A stretch of DNA of 64,000 nt from Avena insularis (Eukaryota > Streptophyta > Magnoliopsida > Poales > Poaceae). Position numbers and translations under genes: made by a program. Of the stretch, positions 1 through 10,008 are shown piece after piece; within the stretch, counting starts at the first letter, position 1; every line of letters starts with the position of its first letter. Under the pieces are notes generated by a model. That model was not told where the DNA came from and did not search any database. It worked only from the letters and a program-made list of their open reading frames with translations. The stretch is from positions 325,662,305 to 325,726,304 of the forward strand of contig CM042689.1 of NCBI GenBank assembly GCA_023614405.1, read 5' to 3'.

Positions 1-795
1 CCAAAATAAGTGTGCTGGGATCCAACCAACTTATTGCATCAAACAAAGCAAAAGAAAACTAAAAACAAAGACAAAGACATTCCAAGAACAACACAATAGT
101 GCATGAAGCAATAAAAATAAAGTGTCTTGAAAGAAGACCTGGGATTATTATTGATGAAGAAAGGGATGTCTTGGGCATCCCCAAGCTTTGACGCTTGTAC
201 CTATTTAATATTTCTTGGAGTGAAACGGGTGGCATCCCCAAGCTTGAGCTTTTATCCATTCTTCATCTCATCATATCATTCTTCCCCTACACTTGAAAAT
301 TTCCTTCATACAAAACTTCACACAATCTTCATTAGCAACATTAGTGTATTCAAGATAATAAGCCTTTGGGTTTAGTTTCAACACAAGTAAAATTTCCATT
401 AAAACACAAGACACTGTAGCAATTCCTTTTAAAAACTCAAGTGATCAAAGAGAACTCAAAAGAAACCGATTAAGAGGCAAATGCAAATAATGGCAGAAAT
501 CTGTCAGAATAGACCAGCAGGTAAAAACCGATTTTTTAGAATACCTTTTGTTGCTCAAATAGAAAAGTGTTGAGCTAACTAAAGTTATATCATAACCTGG
601 GCATATGCTCAAAAATTAAAGCTCAATACGACATACTGGAATTTTTCACGAATTTTTATAGTGAAGCACAAAAATCTTTTTCGGGACAGCAACTTCCCCA
701 AATCTTACTTCTCTCTCATTAGAAGTTATTATTGGCACAAAAACCACACAAAAAGGATAAGGAGAGGTTATTACAGAGGCAATAACTTCCAAGAC
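1..795. other. AT-rich internal region of the Gypsy-like element
   Basis: No convincing coding frame was found. Short motifs around catccccaagctt occur twice (about 175-190 and 232-245). The region is downstream of the leader ORF in element orientation and is probably non-coding or decayed internal sequence. Confidence 0.5.
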
Positions 796-1665
796 TCAAC
801 AAAACAAAAAAAATCTGAAAGCAAAAAATATAATGGGTTGTCTCCCAAAAGCTCTTTCTTTATAGCCATTAAGATATGCATGATAATTTCGATGATGCTC
901 ACATAAGAAATATGAATTGAAGTAAAAGAGAGCATCAAGAATCAAATTCAAAACACATTTAAGTCTAACCCACTTCCTATGAAAAATAATCTTGTAAAGA
1001 AACAAGTCATGAAAGCAGAAAGCAACAAGCATAGGAAAGCAAAACAAATGCAACTTCAAAATTTTCAACATAAAGAGGGGAAACTTAATATTATTGAGGT
1101 GCATAAAACCATGTTTCCTTCTCTCATAATAATTTTCAGTAGCATCATGAATAAAATTAACAGTATAACTATCACATAAAACATTCTTATCATGAGCCAC
1201 ATGCATATAATAATTATTACTCTCCACATAAGCATAGTCATTCTTATTAATTGTAGTGGGATCAAATTCAACAAAGTAGCTATAATTATTATTCTCATCA
1301 CCATAATCATCAAATATAGGAGGCATATTGTAATCATAATTAATTTTCTCCTCAATAGTAGGTGGACTGAAAATATCATATTCATCATTGTAATCATCAT
1401 ATATTGGAGGTATAGTATCATCATAACAAATTTTCTCCTCTAAAGTTGGGGAACTAAAAAGATCATTTTCATAAAAACTAGCTTCCCCAAGCTTAGATGT
1501 TTCCATAGAATTAGCAATAATGGTGTTCAAAGAATTCATACTAATAACATTGCTATTGGCATGCAAATAAAGTTCCATAGGGTTTTTAATTTTCTCTTCA
1601 AACACTTCATGTCCTAACTCAAGATAAATACTATAAATATCTCTAATTTTTTTGTTGCTTTCCAT
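796..1665 (-). CDS. Leader ORF of the Gypsy-like element, acidic Tyr/Asn-rich protein of unknown function
   Basis: This 289-residue open frame starts about 200 bp downstream of the primer site, in the sense direction of the element. I recognise no domain: there is no CCHC knuckle, protease or gag motif. It has an acidic N-terminal half with two near-repeats of the form (F)SPT-EEKI-YD---PPI-DDY (about residues 75-120), then a Tyr/Asn-rich stretch. The C-terminal part is hydrophobic, rich in Phe, Leu and Cys (about residues 195-260), and could include membrane-spanning segments. Similar ORFs seem to be annotated as hypothetical proteins in Triticeae, but that is from memory and unchecked. The frame is uninterrupted, unlike most transposon genes in this window. 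It could be a real element-encoded protein, a captured host fragment, or a chance AT-rich ORF. Confidence 0.45.
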   Translation of the reverse strand: MESNKKIRDIYSIYLELGHEVFEEKIKNPMELYLHANSNVISMNSLNTIIANSMETSKLGEASFYENDLFSSPTLEEKICYDDTIPPIYDDYNDEYDIFSPPTIEEKINYDYNMPPIFDDYGDENNNYSYFVEFDPTTINKNDYAYVESNNYYMHVAHDKNVLCDSYTVNFIHDATENYYERRKHGFMHLNNIKFPLFMLKILKLHLFCFPMLVAFCFHDLFLYKIIFHRKWVRLKCVLNLILDALFYFNSYFLCEHHRNYHAYLNGYKERAFGRQPIIFFAFRFFLFC

Positions 1666-1811
1666 TAAACCTAACTAGTGAAAATAAAAACAAGAAACAA
1701 AAAGATATAATTGCAGAATCTAAAGGAAAAAACTTCAAGCACTCACACACCAGCAAATAGTACTAGAAGATAGCTTAGCAGCCAGAGGATGTGAGTACCT
1801 TTTACCTTACC

Positions 1812-1840
1812 TCCCCGGCAACGGTGCCAAAAAAGAGCTT
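1812..1840 (-). repeat. Second, degenerate primer-binding-site-like copy
   Basis: The segment around 1812-1840 repeats the primer site and its flank with a few changes (ggtgcc for ggcgcc, gagctt for gagttt), 60 bp inside the true site. It looks like a short duplication of the LTR/primer-site junction. Whether it can prime is unknown. Confidence 0.6.
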
Positions 1841-1871
1841 GATAGGGAGGAAGAGACTAAAGGCATTATGG

Positions 1872-1889
1872 TCCCCGGCAACGGCGCCA
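1872..1889 (-). other. Primer binding site (tRNA-Asp type)
   Basis: On the minus strand this reads TGGCGCCGTTGCCGGGGA, which is complementary to a tRNA-Asp 3' end. It lies ten bases inside the LTR end at 1900, the normal place for the minus-strand DNA primer of an LTR retrotransposon. Confidence 0.85.
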
Positions 1890-2560
1890 GAAAAGAGTTT
1901 GATGTCTACGCATGCTTCTATTCTTGTAGATAGTGTTGGGTCTCCAAGTGTAGAGGTTTGTTGAACAGCAACAAGTTTCCCTTAAGTGGATTACCCAAGG
2001 TTTATCGAACTCAGGGAGGAAGTGGTCAAAGGTATCCCTCTCAAGCAACCCTGCAATTAAGATACAAGAAGTCTCTTGTGTCCCCAACACACCCAATACA
2101 CTTGTCAGGTGTATAGGTGCACTAGTTCGGCAAAGAGATAGTTAAATACAAGTAATATGGATGATTATAAGTGGTAATTGTAATCTGAAATAAAAGTGGC
2201 AGCAAGCAAACATGTAACAGGTGTAGTTGTAAATGGTGTTTCAATGCTTAGAAACTAGGCCTAGGGATCATACTTTGACTAGTGGACACTCTCATATAAA
2301 TATCTTCTCTCCATTATGCTACTCTGAACTACTCTCTGGTTGGACAACTCCAATCGATGGTAGGGCTACAAAAGTTCTCCTTAAAGTTCGCATTCCCCAT
2401 CTAGGTAACCCCACACTATCACCTTGAGCGCTAGATGGTTCCAACAAACACCACAATTTCATAGAGACATCCAACTCAAAATATAACTCATGATAAGTAT
2501 TTATGTAATCTTTAGCCTAAGTGCCACACGGTGTGCACACTGTCAACTTCACACACATGG

Positions 2561-2580
2561 CACTAGTAGAAAACAGGCCT
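2561..2580 (+). repeat. CACTA left terminal inverted repeat
   Basis: It begins CACTAGTAGAAAACAGGCC and is preceded by the TGG target duplication. It pairs with the inverted right end at 14260-14279. Beyond it, at about 2690-2715, cccggtttgaggatcaaacc forms a hairpin of the subterminal class. Confidence 0.9.
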
Positions 2581-2798
2581 TTCGTCCAGGCCATTAGTCC
2601 CGGCTGTGTCTGGGGCCAGGACTAATGGCCCTGGCCGGATGGCCCGAGCCACCCAGAACCATATGTCCTGGCCCGTTAGACCCCATTAGTCCCGGTTTGA
2701 GGATCAAACCGGGATTAAAGGGCCCTGGCCCTGCCGCTCGCTGGGGGCACCCCCTTTAGTCCCGGTTTGTTTCTCCAATCAGGACTAGTGGTCTGGCC

Positions 2799-2808
2799 CT
2801 ATATATAC
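2799..2808 (+). promoter_or_regulatory. TATA box of the CACTA transposase gene
   Basis: A ctatatatac motif sits about 300 bp upstream of the transposase start, followed by C-rich leader sequence. Grass CACTA elements usually carry such a TATA just inside the left subterminal repeats. The start of transcription is inferred. Confidence 0.5.
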
Positions 2809-3106
2809 GTGCAGCCCCCTCCCCCTCTCAACTGTTTTTTTCCTGGTGGGAGAGAGTGTTGTTGTGCTATTTTTTTTTCTTGTTCATACATATGCACTAG
2901 AGGTGTTCGGTGAAATGTCCATTAGAGCAATGCAAGTTTAGGTCACACAAGACAGACATGATATGAGGTGCCCGAGCCACACTTAAGTTTTCTCATCTTT
3001 GTTTCCAAGTGTAATAAAAGGTTAGCAACTATTTTCTCGTTAAGACCGTCGTGTGGTACTAATTTTAGCATAGTGATTGCGTTTGACATATATTTGTATG
3101 ATACAG

Positions 3107-6100
3107 ATGATCCATCCATGGATGTACGGTGACCGACGCTCTGCCACTTTCAGAGAAGGTGTGCATTCTTTTTGAGTTATGGCCGAGGAGAACAAGCGAC
3201 GGGATGGTTTTATGTGTTGTCCATGTGTTGACTGTAGGAATGGGAAGGCTCACACTTCCGCAAGAGTCATTCAGAGCCACCTGCTTCGGTCTGGTTTTAT
3301 GTCTGGCTATAATGTTTGGACCAAACACGGAGAAAGAGGGGTTGTGATGGAAGACGGCAATGAAGAAGAGAATGATGATGACAACTACCGATCTATGTTC
3401 CCTGAATACGCTGATACCACAATGGAAGACAATGAAGGAGGTGAAGAACGGGAACCAGACCGGCCCGCTAATGATCTTGGTCGGGTCATTTCTGATGCAA
3501 AGCGAGACTGCGACACAGAAAAGGAGAGGTTGCAGTTTGAGCAGATGTTACAGGACCACAACAAATTGTTGTACCCAACTTGTGAAGATGGCCAGAAGAA
3601 GCTGGGTAGCACACTGGAATTGCTGAAGTAGAAGGCATAGACCGGTGTGACTGACTCGGGATTTGAGAAGTTGCTGGTACTCATGAAGAGGTTGCTTCCA
3701 AGAAATAACGAATTTCCCGCCAGTACATACGAAGCAAAGAAGCTCGTCTGCCCTCTAGGATTAGATGTGTAGAAGATACATGCGTGCCCTAATGACTGCA
3801 TCCTCTACCGCCGTGAGAAGTACGAGAATTTGGATAAATGCCCGGTATGCACTGCATTGCGGTATAAGATCAAAAAAGATGACCCTGGTGATGTTGATGG
3901 CGAGCCACCCAGGAAGAGGGTTCCAGCCAAGGTGACGTGGTATGCTCCTATAATACCACGATTGAAATGCTTGTTCAGAAACAAAGAGCATGCCAAGTTG
4001 TTGCGATGGCACATGGAAGAACGTAAGAAAGACGGGATGTTGAGGCACCCCGCTGATGGTCGACAGTGGAGAAAAATCGAGGGAGACTTCCCGGACTTTG
4101 CTGGTGAAGCAAGAAACTTATGGTTTGGTCTAAGTACAGATGGCTTGAATCCTTTTGGGGAGCAGAGCTGCAGTCACAACACCTGGCCCATCACTCTATG
4201 TATCTACAACCTTCCTCCTTGGTTGTGCATGAAGTGGAAGTTCATTATGATGCCAGTGCTCATCCAAGGCCCGAAACAACCCGGCAACGACATTGATGTG
4301 TACCTAAGTCCATTAATTGATGAACTTTTACAGTTGTGGGCCGAACCAGGTTTACGTGTGTGGGATGAGCACAAACAGGAGCCATTCGACCTACGAGTGT
4401 TGTTGTTCGTAATCATCAATGATTGGCCTGCTCTTAGTAACATCTCAGGACAGATGAACAAGGGATATAATGCATGCACACACTATTTACATGAGGCTGA
4501 AAGTATATATCTGGATAAATCTAGGAAGAATGTGTACCCGTACAATCGTCGTTTTCTTCCTCCCACACACCCCTTAAGGAAAAAAGGCAAGCATTTTGAT
4601 GGCGAGGCAGATCACCAGAAGAAGCCTGCCCCCCGTACTGGTGCTGATGTATTTGGTATGGTCAAGGGTTTAAATGTAATATTTGGAAAGGGTCCCGAAG
4701 GACAACCTGTTCCAAAAGACGCCGACGGACGCGCACCCATGTGGAAGAAGAAATCTATATTTTGGGAGATACCCTATTGGGAAGTCCATGAGGTCCGCTC
4801 TGCAATCGACGTGATGCACCTGATGAAGAATCTTTGTGTGAATATTCTAGGCTTCTTGGGCTTGTATGGGAAGTCAAAAGATACACCGGAAGCACGGGAG
4901 GACCAGCAACGTCATAAAGGATGAGACGGCAAGCATTCAGGGCAGTTTCAAGGGCCTGCCAGCTACGCTCTTACCAAGGAAGAGAAGGAAATATTTCCTT
5001 TTCAGTATCAAGGTCCCGTCTGGATTCTCGTCTAACATAAAGGGAATAGTAAATATGAAAGAGAAAAAATTCCAAAACCTAAAGTCCCATGACTTCCACG
5101 TGCTTATGACGCAATTGCTTCCGGATGCATTGAGAGGGATTCTACCGGAAAATGTTCGGCTGGCCATTGTGAAGGTATGTGCATTCCTCAATGCAATTTC
5201 TCAGAAGGTAATCGATCCAGAAAGTCTATCAGGGTTACAGATTGATGTGGTCCAATGTTTGGTCAGCTTCGAGTTGTTTGTACCCTCCATCTTTCTTCAA
5301 TATTATGACACACCTCCTAGTTCACCTAGTCGAAGAGATTATAATTCTTGGTCCTGTGTTTCTACACAATATGTTCCCCTTCGAAAGGTTCATGGGAGTC
5401 TTAAAGAAATATGTTCATAACCGTGCTAGGCCAGAAGGAAGCATCTCCAAGGGCTATGGAACAGAGGAGGTCATTGAGTTTTGTGTTGACTTTCTTCCTG
5501 ACCTTAAGCCGATTGGTGTTCCTGAATCTCGGTATGAGAGGAGGCTGACTGGAAAAGGCACACTAGGAAGTAAAACAATGGTATGTATGGACAAATATTC
5601 TTTCAATAAAGCACACTACACAGTTCTACACAATTCCACCTTGGTGGCTCCGTATATCGAGAAACACAAGATTATTGTACGCTCGGAAAACCCGGGGATG
5701 CCTGACTCCTCGATTAAAGTGGAACACGAGGACACTTAAGGCGCTTGGTTGCGTAGCATCTCATGAATAACAACACTGTTGAAGATCAGCTGTACTTTTT
5801 GGCACGGTTACCATCTTCGACTATATGTACTTTCCAAGGGTACGAGATAAATGGTAATACATTTTACACGATCGCCCAAGATAAAAAGAGCACCAACCAA
5901 AACAGTGGTTTCCGCTTTGATGCAATAGATGACAATGGGCAGAAGGAGACATATTATGGGTACATAGAGGAGATATGGGAACTTGAGTATGGACCTACTT
6001 TTAAGGTCCCTTTGTTTCGGTGCAAATGGGTCAAGATGACAGGAGGAGGGGTACATGTAGACGAAAAGTATGGCATGACAACAGTGGATCTCAACAATCT

Positions 6101-6404
6101 TGCGTACATGGACGAACCATTCTTCCTAGCCAACAATGTGGCTCAGGTTTTCTATGTGAAGGACATGTCTATGAAACCGAGAAAAAGAAATCAACAAAAG
6201 AATACATCATCCGATGAGCCAAAGCGCCACATAGTTCTTTCAGGGAAAAGAAACATCGTGGGAGTGGATGACAAGACAGATATGTCAGAAGATTATAATA
6301 AGTTTCATGAAATCCCGCCCTTCAAAGTGAAAACTGACCCAAGCCTCCTGTTAAATGATGAAGATTCTCCATGGCTACGGTGCAGAAGAAAACAACAACA
6401 CTAG
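3107..6404 (+). pseudogene. TNP2-like CACTA transposase, with DUF4218 and DUF4216 regions, broken
   Basis: The N-terminal part (WMYGDRRSATFREGVHSF, then DGFMCCPCVDCRN) is a transposase-associated domain. The tnp2 catalytic domain follows from about 3650 to 4920 (LVCPLGLDV, HACPNDCILYR, GLSTDGLNPFG, GPKQPGNDIDVYL). A DUF4218 region spans about 5240-5740 (HLLVHLVEEI, HNMFPFERFMG). A DUF4216 region spans 5763-6404 (KVPLFRCKWV, VFYVKD). The start at 3107 follows a tacag that could be a splice acceptor of a leader intron. Disruptions: in-frame stops at 3173, 3629, about 3638 and about 3770; a frame change near 4920-5000; further shifts near 5240-5420 and at about 5740-5760. Family members catalyse cut-and-paste transposition in the nucleus. 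This copy cannot make the full protein, although the 3830-4924 frame alone covers most of the catalytic core. Confidence 0.92.
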
Positions 6405-6690
6405 ATAGGGATGTTGGTGTAATATATTAAACCTTTTATGTAATCATATTGTTAAATGATGAAGATTCTCCATGGCCATGATGGCCGCACTATAAATAGA
6501 GGGAAAGGGCAGGGCAGGCTAGGCCAGGCAGCACCAATAATAGGGGTTGAACCTTTAGTCCCGGTTGGAGAAACCAACCGCGACTAAAGGGATTGCGGCA
6601 GGTTGGTCCAGGTAGCACTAATAATAGGGGTTGAACCTTTAGTCCCGGTTGGATGAACCTTTAGTCCCAGTTGGAGACAGCAACCGGGAC
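6349..6690 (+). repeat. CACTA internal short direct and inverted repeats
   Basis: A 26-bp direct repeat containing ttaaatgatgaagattctcc occurs near 6349 and again near 6449, straddling the transposase stop codon. From about 6540 to 6690, aataataggggttgaacctt and cctttagtcccggttgg recur with inverted partners such as gactaaaggg. These fit the family's transposase-binding repeat pattern. Confidence 0.7.
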
Positions 6691-6820
6691 AAAACACGAG
6701 TGAGCGCTAATAATAGGGGTGAGTGTCGACATTATGTCGTGAGTTTCGACACTATGCTGAGCTGCTTGTACTATAAATAGGCCAGTCCTCCAGCCAGTTT
6801 GAGGCATCTCCAAGATCGAT

Positions 6821-7275
6821 GGTTTTCGAGAGCAGGGACACACTACAGCCAGTTTCAGGGAGATGCCGCCAGAGCCCAGTCCTTCGGCATCTCCAAGAAA
6901 CTGGTCATAGAGGCACTCCCTAATATGTGAAATTAGGATATATCCCAGGCATATTGATCTAGTTAGAGAAGTTACAAGCTGCAAGATGGTCTTCGAGAGT
7001 AGGGACACCACTATGGCCAGTTTCAGGGAGATGTCATCGGAGCCCAGTCCTCCGGCATCTCCAAGAAACTTGTCATAGAGGCACTCCCTAATATGTGAAA
7101 TTAGGTTAGCTCCCAGGCATATTGATCTAGTTAGAGAAGTTACAAGCTGTAAGATGGTCTTCGAGAGCAGGGACACCACTACAGCCAGTTTCAGGGAGAT
7201 GCCGCCGGAGCCCAATCCTCCGGCATCTCTAAGAAACTGGTCATAGAGGCACTCCCTAATATGTGACTGCACGTG
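6821..7275 (+). repeat. 167-168-bp tandem repeat, about 2.7 copies
   Basis: Copies begin at 6821, 6988 and 7156 (each starting ggt(t/c)ttcgagag). The period is 167 then 168 bp; one base is missing in the first copy. Each unit carries cagtttcagggagatg and ggcatctccaagaaact, which are partly inverted relative to one another. Because 168 is divisible by three, a long minus-strand frame stays open across the array; I do not treat that as a gene. Confidence 0.9.
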
Positions 7276-7299
7276 TTTGGAGATCAGATCTTCATGGTA

Positions 7300-7565
7300 A
7301 GTACGAATCGGAACTAAAGGTCCCCCTTTAGTCCTGGCCCAACCATAAAACAAGACTAACACTCAAGACATTTATTAATATTTAAAAACCGAGACTACGA
7401 AATCGGGACTAAAGGCCCCCTTTAGTCCTGGTCCAGCCACTAACCGGGACTAACACTCAATACATTTATTAATATTAAAAACCGAGAAAAATCGGGACTA
7501 GCTAACACTCAGGACTAAAGCCGCCCCATTTAGTCATAATCATGCCTAGTCCTATAGTACACAGC
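7300..7565. repeat. Degenerate agtcc/ggact inverted repeats
   Basis: Short units such as cgggactaaa, ccctttagtc and aacactca(a/g)ga recur, along with two copies of catttattaatatt(t)aaaa. No gene is seen. Confidence 0.6.
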
Positions 7566-8095
7566 TTAAGGGTCTTCTTCGTCATCGTCATCATCATTGT
7601 CATCGTCACCTGCCACTCCGAGGATCTTGAGCTCAGCCATGGCATATACTGGGGGCACCTGCCACTCCGGCCTCGGATTCACGGCGGGCGGGTGGACTTG
7701 TGGGCACCGCAGGCAAGGATGGTCTCCCCCGGCGATGTAGCGCATCACGCCTATGATAGTACAGTTCGCCCACCACAGACGGCGGCCGACTTCATTGTGG
7801 TTCACCGGGGGCGGCCCATCACCATCGTACCTGGCGAGCTCCCTTTCCTGCCGGTTAGTGAAGAAGGCATTCCAGGTGTCGTAGTTGTCGGGATCCCACT
7901 GGGGATCCATCCGCTGCTCCGGTTCATGATGGCCGCCTGTCGGGCGGAGCCTCGAGGCACGGGAGGGACAGGAACACCTCCAACACTCAGCATCCATCCG
8001 GCGGGTGGCTGGTAGCCTAGTGGGCAAGGGTAGCTTGAGGTGCACAACGCCTCCGTCTCCTCGAGCGTCAGAATGGCCCAGTAGGCGTTGTCCAT
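7566..8095 (-). pseudogene. Small antisense ORF of the CACTA element, unknown function, one frameshift
   Basis: The minus-strand frame starts MDNAYWAILTLEETEA at 8095 and reads on as GYQPPAGWMLSVGG. It then changes frame near 7925 and continues as MDPQWDPDNYDTWNAFF, WWANCTIIGVMRYIAGG, HPCLRCPQVHPP and VPPVYAMAELKILGV, ending in an acidic run at 7566. Together this is about 175 residues of coherent, protein-like composition. I recognise no domain; the CLRC and WWANC segments supply cysteines. A TATATA lies just upstream in minus orientation (about 8146-8154). It is antisense to both transposon genes and sits between them. It could be an accessory CACTA protein or a captured fragment. No function is claimed. 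Confidence 0.55.
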
Positions 8096-8194
8096 TTCTG
8101 TGAGAGAGGAAGGTGTGGATGTGTGCATAACCATGGCGCGGTCGGCCTATATAAAGATGGAAAGGGCGGGAAAATATGGCGGGATGCGGTGGGA

Positions 8195-8345
8195 AATGGC
8201 GGGAAATATCTTTAGTCCCTTTCAGTGGCTACAACGGGGACTAAAAGCTCGGTTCACAGAAAAGGGCGGAAAAACTTGGCGGGAAGAGGTGAGAAATGGC
8301 GGGAAAAATCTTTAGTCCCTGTTAGTGGATACAACCGGTACTAAA
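8195..8345. repeat. Paired ctttagtccc hairpins inside CACTA
   Basis: Two similar blocks, each beginning ggcgggaaa(t/a)atctttag and ending in an inverted actaaa, lie at about 8198-8248 and 8297-8345. Each can fold as tttagtcc paired with ggactaaa around a gtggctacaa or gtggatacaa loop. Confidence 0.7.
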
Positions 8346-8355
8346 GCTTATTCAG

Positions 8356-8800
8356 AAAATGGATTTGGATTAATTATTCAAATTCAAGAACTTTTCATGT
8401 TGAAAGTTTAGTGAGATTCAAAAATATGCAAAAAATAATAGTTAATGCATTTTTAAATTGATAATGGCAAAATGGTTAATAATTTGACTATTTAAATTAA
8501 TTATTTGATCAAATAGAAAATGTATTTGGATTAATTATTCAAATTCAAGAATTTTTCATGTTGAAAGTTTTGTCAAATTCAAAAATATGCAAAAAATAAT
8601 AGTTAATGCATTTTTAAATTGATAATGGCAAAATGGTTAATAATTTGACTATTTAAAATAATTATTTGATAAAACATAAAATGAATTTGGATTAAATATT
8701 CAAATTCAAGATTTTTTCATGTTGAAAGTTTTGTCAAATTCACAAGTATGCAAAAAAATATAATTTAAATGTTTTAAATGATATTTTTGAAAATTTGAAA
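8356..8800 (+). repeat. 161-bp AT-rich tandem repeat, about 2.7 copies
   Basis: Copies start at 8356, 8517 and 8678 (aaaatg(g/t/a)atttggatt); both periods are 161 bp. Each unit contains caaattcaag, ttttcatgttgaaag and caaaatggttaat. It is very AT-rich and non-coding. Confidence 0.9.
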
Positions 8801-8810
8801 AAAAAGCACA

Positions 8811-8840
8811 CGCGCGCTGGGTTTTTTGGCCCAGCGCGCG
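8811..8840. repeat. GC-rich perfect hairpin
   Basis: Arms cgcgcgctggg (8811-8821) and cccagcgcgcg (8830-8840) are perfect complements around an 8-base T-rich loop. It forms a sharp boundary between the AT-rich array and GC-rich subterminal-type repeats. Confidence 0.85.
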
Positions 8841-9013
8841 GAAATTTGGGCCTTTAGTCCCGGCCCAGTTTACCAGCCGGTACTAAAGGTCTGGCCCCAG
8901 CGCGGGACGAAATGCCCCCCTCCCCCCCCCTCTAGTCCCGGTCCGTGGCACCAGCCGGGACTAGAGACCCCCATTAGTCTCGGTTGGTGCCACGGACCAG
9001 GACTAGAGGCGGG

Positions 9014-9020
9014 TATAAAT
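9014..9020 (+). promoter_or_regulatory. TATA box of the second CACTA gene
   Basis: A tataaat motif follows inverted agtcccgg repeats and precedes a GC-rich leader. It lies about 1 kb before the coding start at 10009, consistent with a long leader holding at least one intron whose acceptor (tttgcag) ends at 10003. Confidence 0.45.
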
Positions 9021-9300
9021 GTAGCCCTTCTCCCCCGGTGCGTTCCATGCACCAGGAGAAGAGGAGGCCAGCAGACGAGCACGACGCCGCCAGGCTGCTG
9101 CCCCGCGAGAATCGACGAGGAACCGCAGGCCTGCCGCCCACCTCCGAGCCTTCCGCCCACCGCCGAGCCTGCCAAGCCCCGCTCCCATGCCCTTTCCACC
9201 ATTACCGCGTGCCCCCTGAGCTCGAACACCGCGCACTGCCACCACTCTGACGCTAACGGTGCCAAGCGAGGCTCACTGGCCACGCCACCTCCACGCACCT

Positions 9301-9600
9301 GTGAGTTAGGGTTAGGTTAGGATTAGGATTATAGTTAGGATTTTTAATTTAATTAGGATTATATGTATAATTAGGTTAGGATTAGGGTTAGGTTATAATT
9401 AGGATTAGTTTTAATTTAACCATTAGAATTATATGTATTTAGTGTATTTAGTTTATTTTTAATTATAATTATAGGATTAGTTTTAATTTAACCATTAGGA
9501 TTATATGTATATAGTGTATTTAGTTTTTTAATTATAATTAGGATTAATTTTAATTTAACCATTAGGATTATATGTATATAGTGTATGTATATAGCTCCAC
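9301..9600 (+). repeat. Degenerate TTAGG-rich and 65-75-bp AT-rich repeats
   Basis: 9301-9415 is packed with variants of ttaggattaggg and ttagggttagg. From about 9400 to 9590, units with ttttaatttaaccattagga and ttatatgta recur three times. It is probably the leader intron of the second CACTA gene. Confidence 0.75.
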
Positions 9601-9609
9601 CGCCGGCCG

Positions 9610-9960
9610 CCGCCACCGCACCTCCGGGTTTAGGGTTTAGGGTGGTGACCGGAGTTAGGGTTAGGGTGGTGGTTCTCAGGGGAAGCCGCTTAGTCGCCCG
9701 CCTCTCCCGCGGACACCATCACTGTCCACCGCCACCGCACCTCCGGGTTTAGAGTTTAGGGTGGTGACCGGAATTAGGTTAGGGTGGTAGTTCTCGCGGA
9801 AAGCCGCTTAGTCGCCCGCCTCTCCCGCGTCCACCATCAATAGCTACCGCCATCGCACCTCCGAGTTTAGGGTTTAGGGTGGTGACCGGAGTTAGGGTTA
9901 GGGTGGCGGTTCTCGCGGGAAGCCGCTTAGTCGCCCGCCTCTCCGGGTTTAGGGTTTAGG
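9610..9960 (+). repeat. About 118-119-bp tandem repeat with telomere-like motifs, three copies
   Basis: Units begin around 9610, 9729 and 9847. Each contains caccgcacctccgggttta, a gtttagggtttagggt core, gtgaccggagttagg and aagccgcttagtcgcccgcc. The tttagggtttaggg core equals two plant telomere units, but the array is interstitial and part of the transposon. Confidence 0.85.
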
Positions 9961-10008
9961 TTTTATTTGTTAAGTTCAAATAAATATTGTGTGCATTTTG
10001 CAGGAACT

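Noticed and set aside
1065..1443. Overlapping Ile/Met-rich ORFs on both strands
   Set aside because: They are off-frame readings of the AT-rich leader ORF at 796-1665.
6661..7362. 233-residue minus-strand ORF over the 168-bp array
   Set aside because: It is explained by a repeat unit close to a multiple of three; there is no recognisable domain and it loses coherence at its end where one base is missing.
8826..9320. Pro-rich ORFs on both strands in GC-rich CACTA DNA
   Set aside because: All frames are open because of high GC content; the sequence is subterminal repeats and leader.
9610..9960. A true interstitial telomere block
   Set aside because: Only two tandem telomere units per copy, embedded in a larger 118-119-bp repeat inside the transposon.
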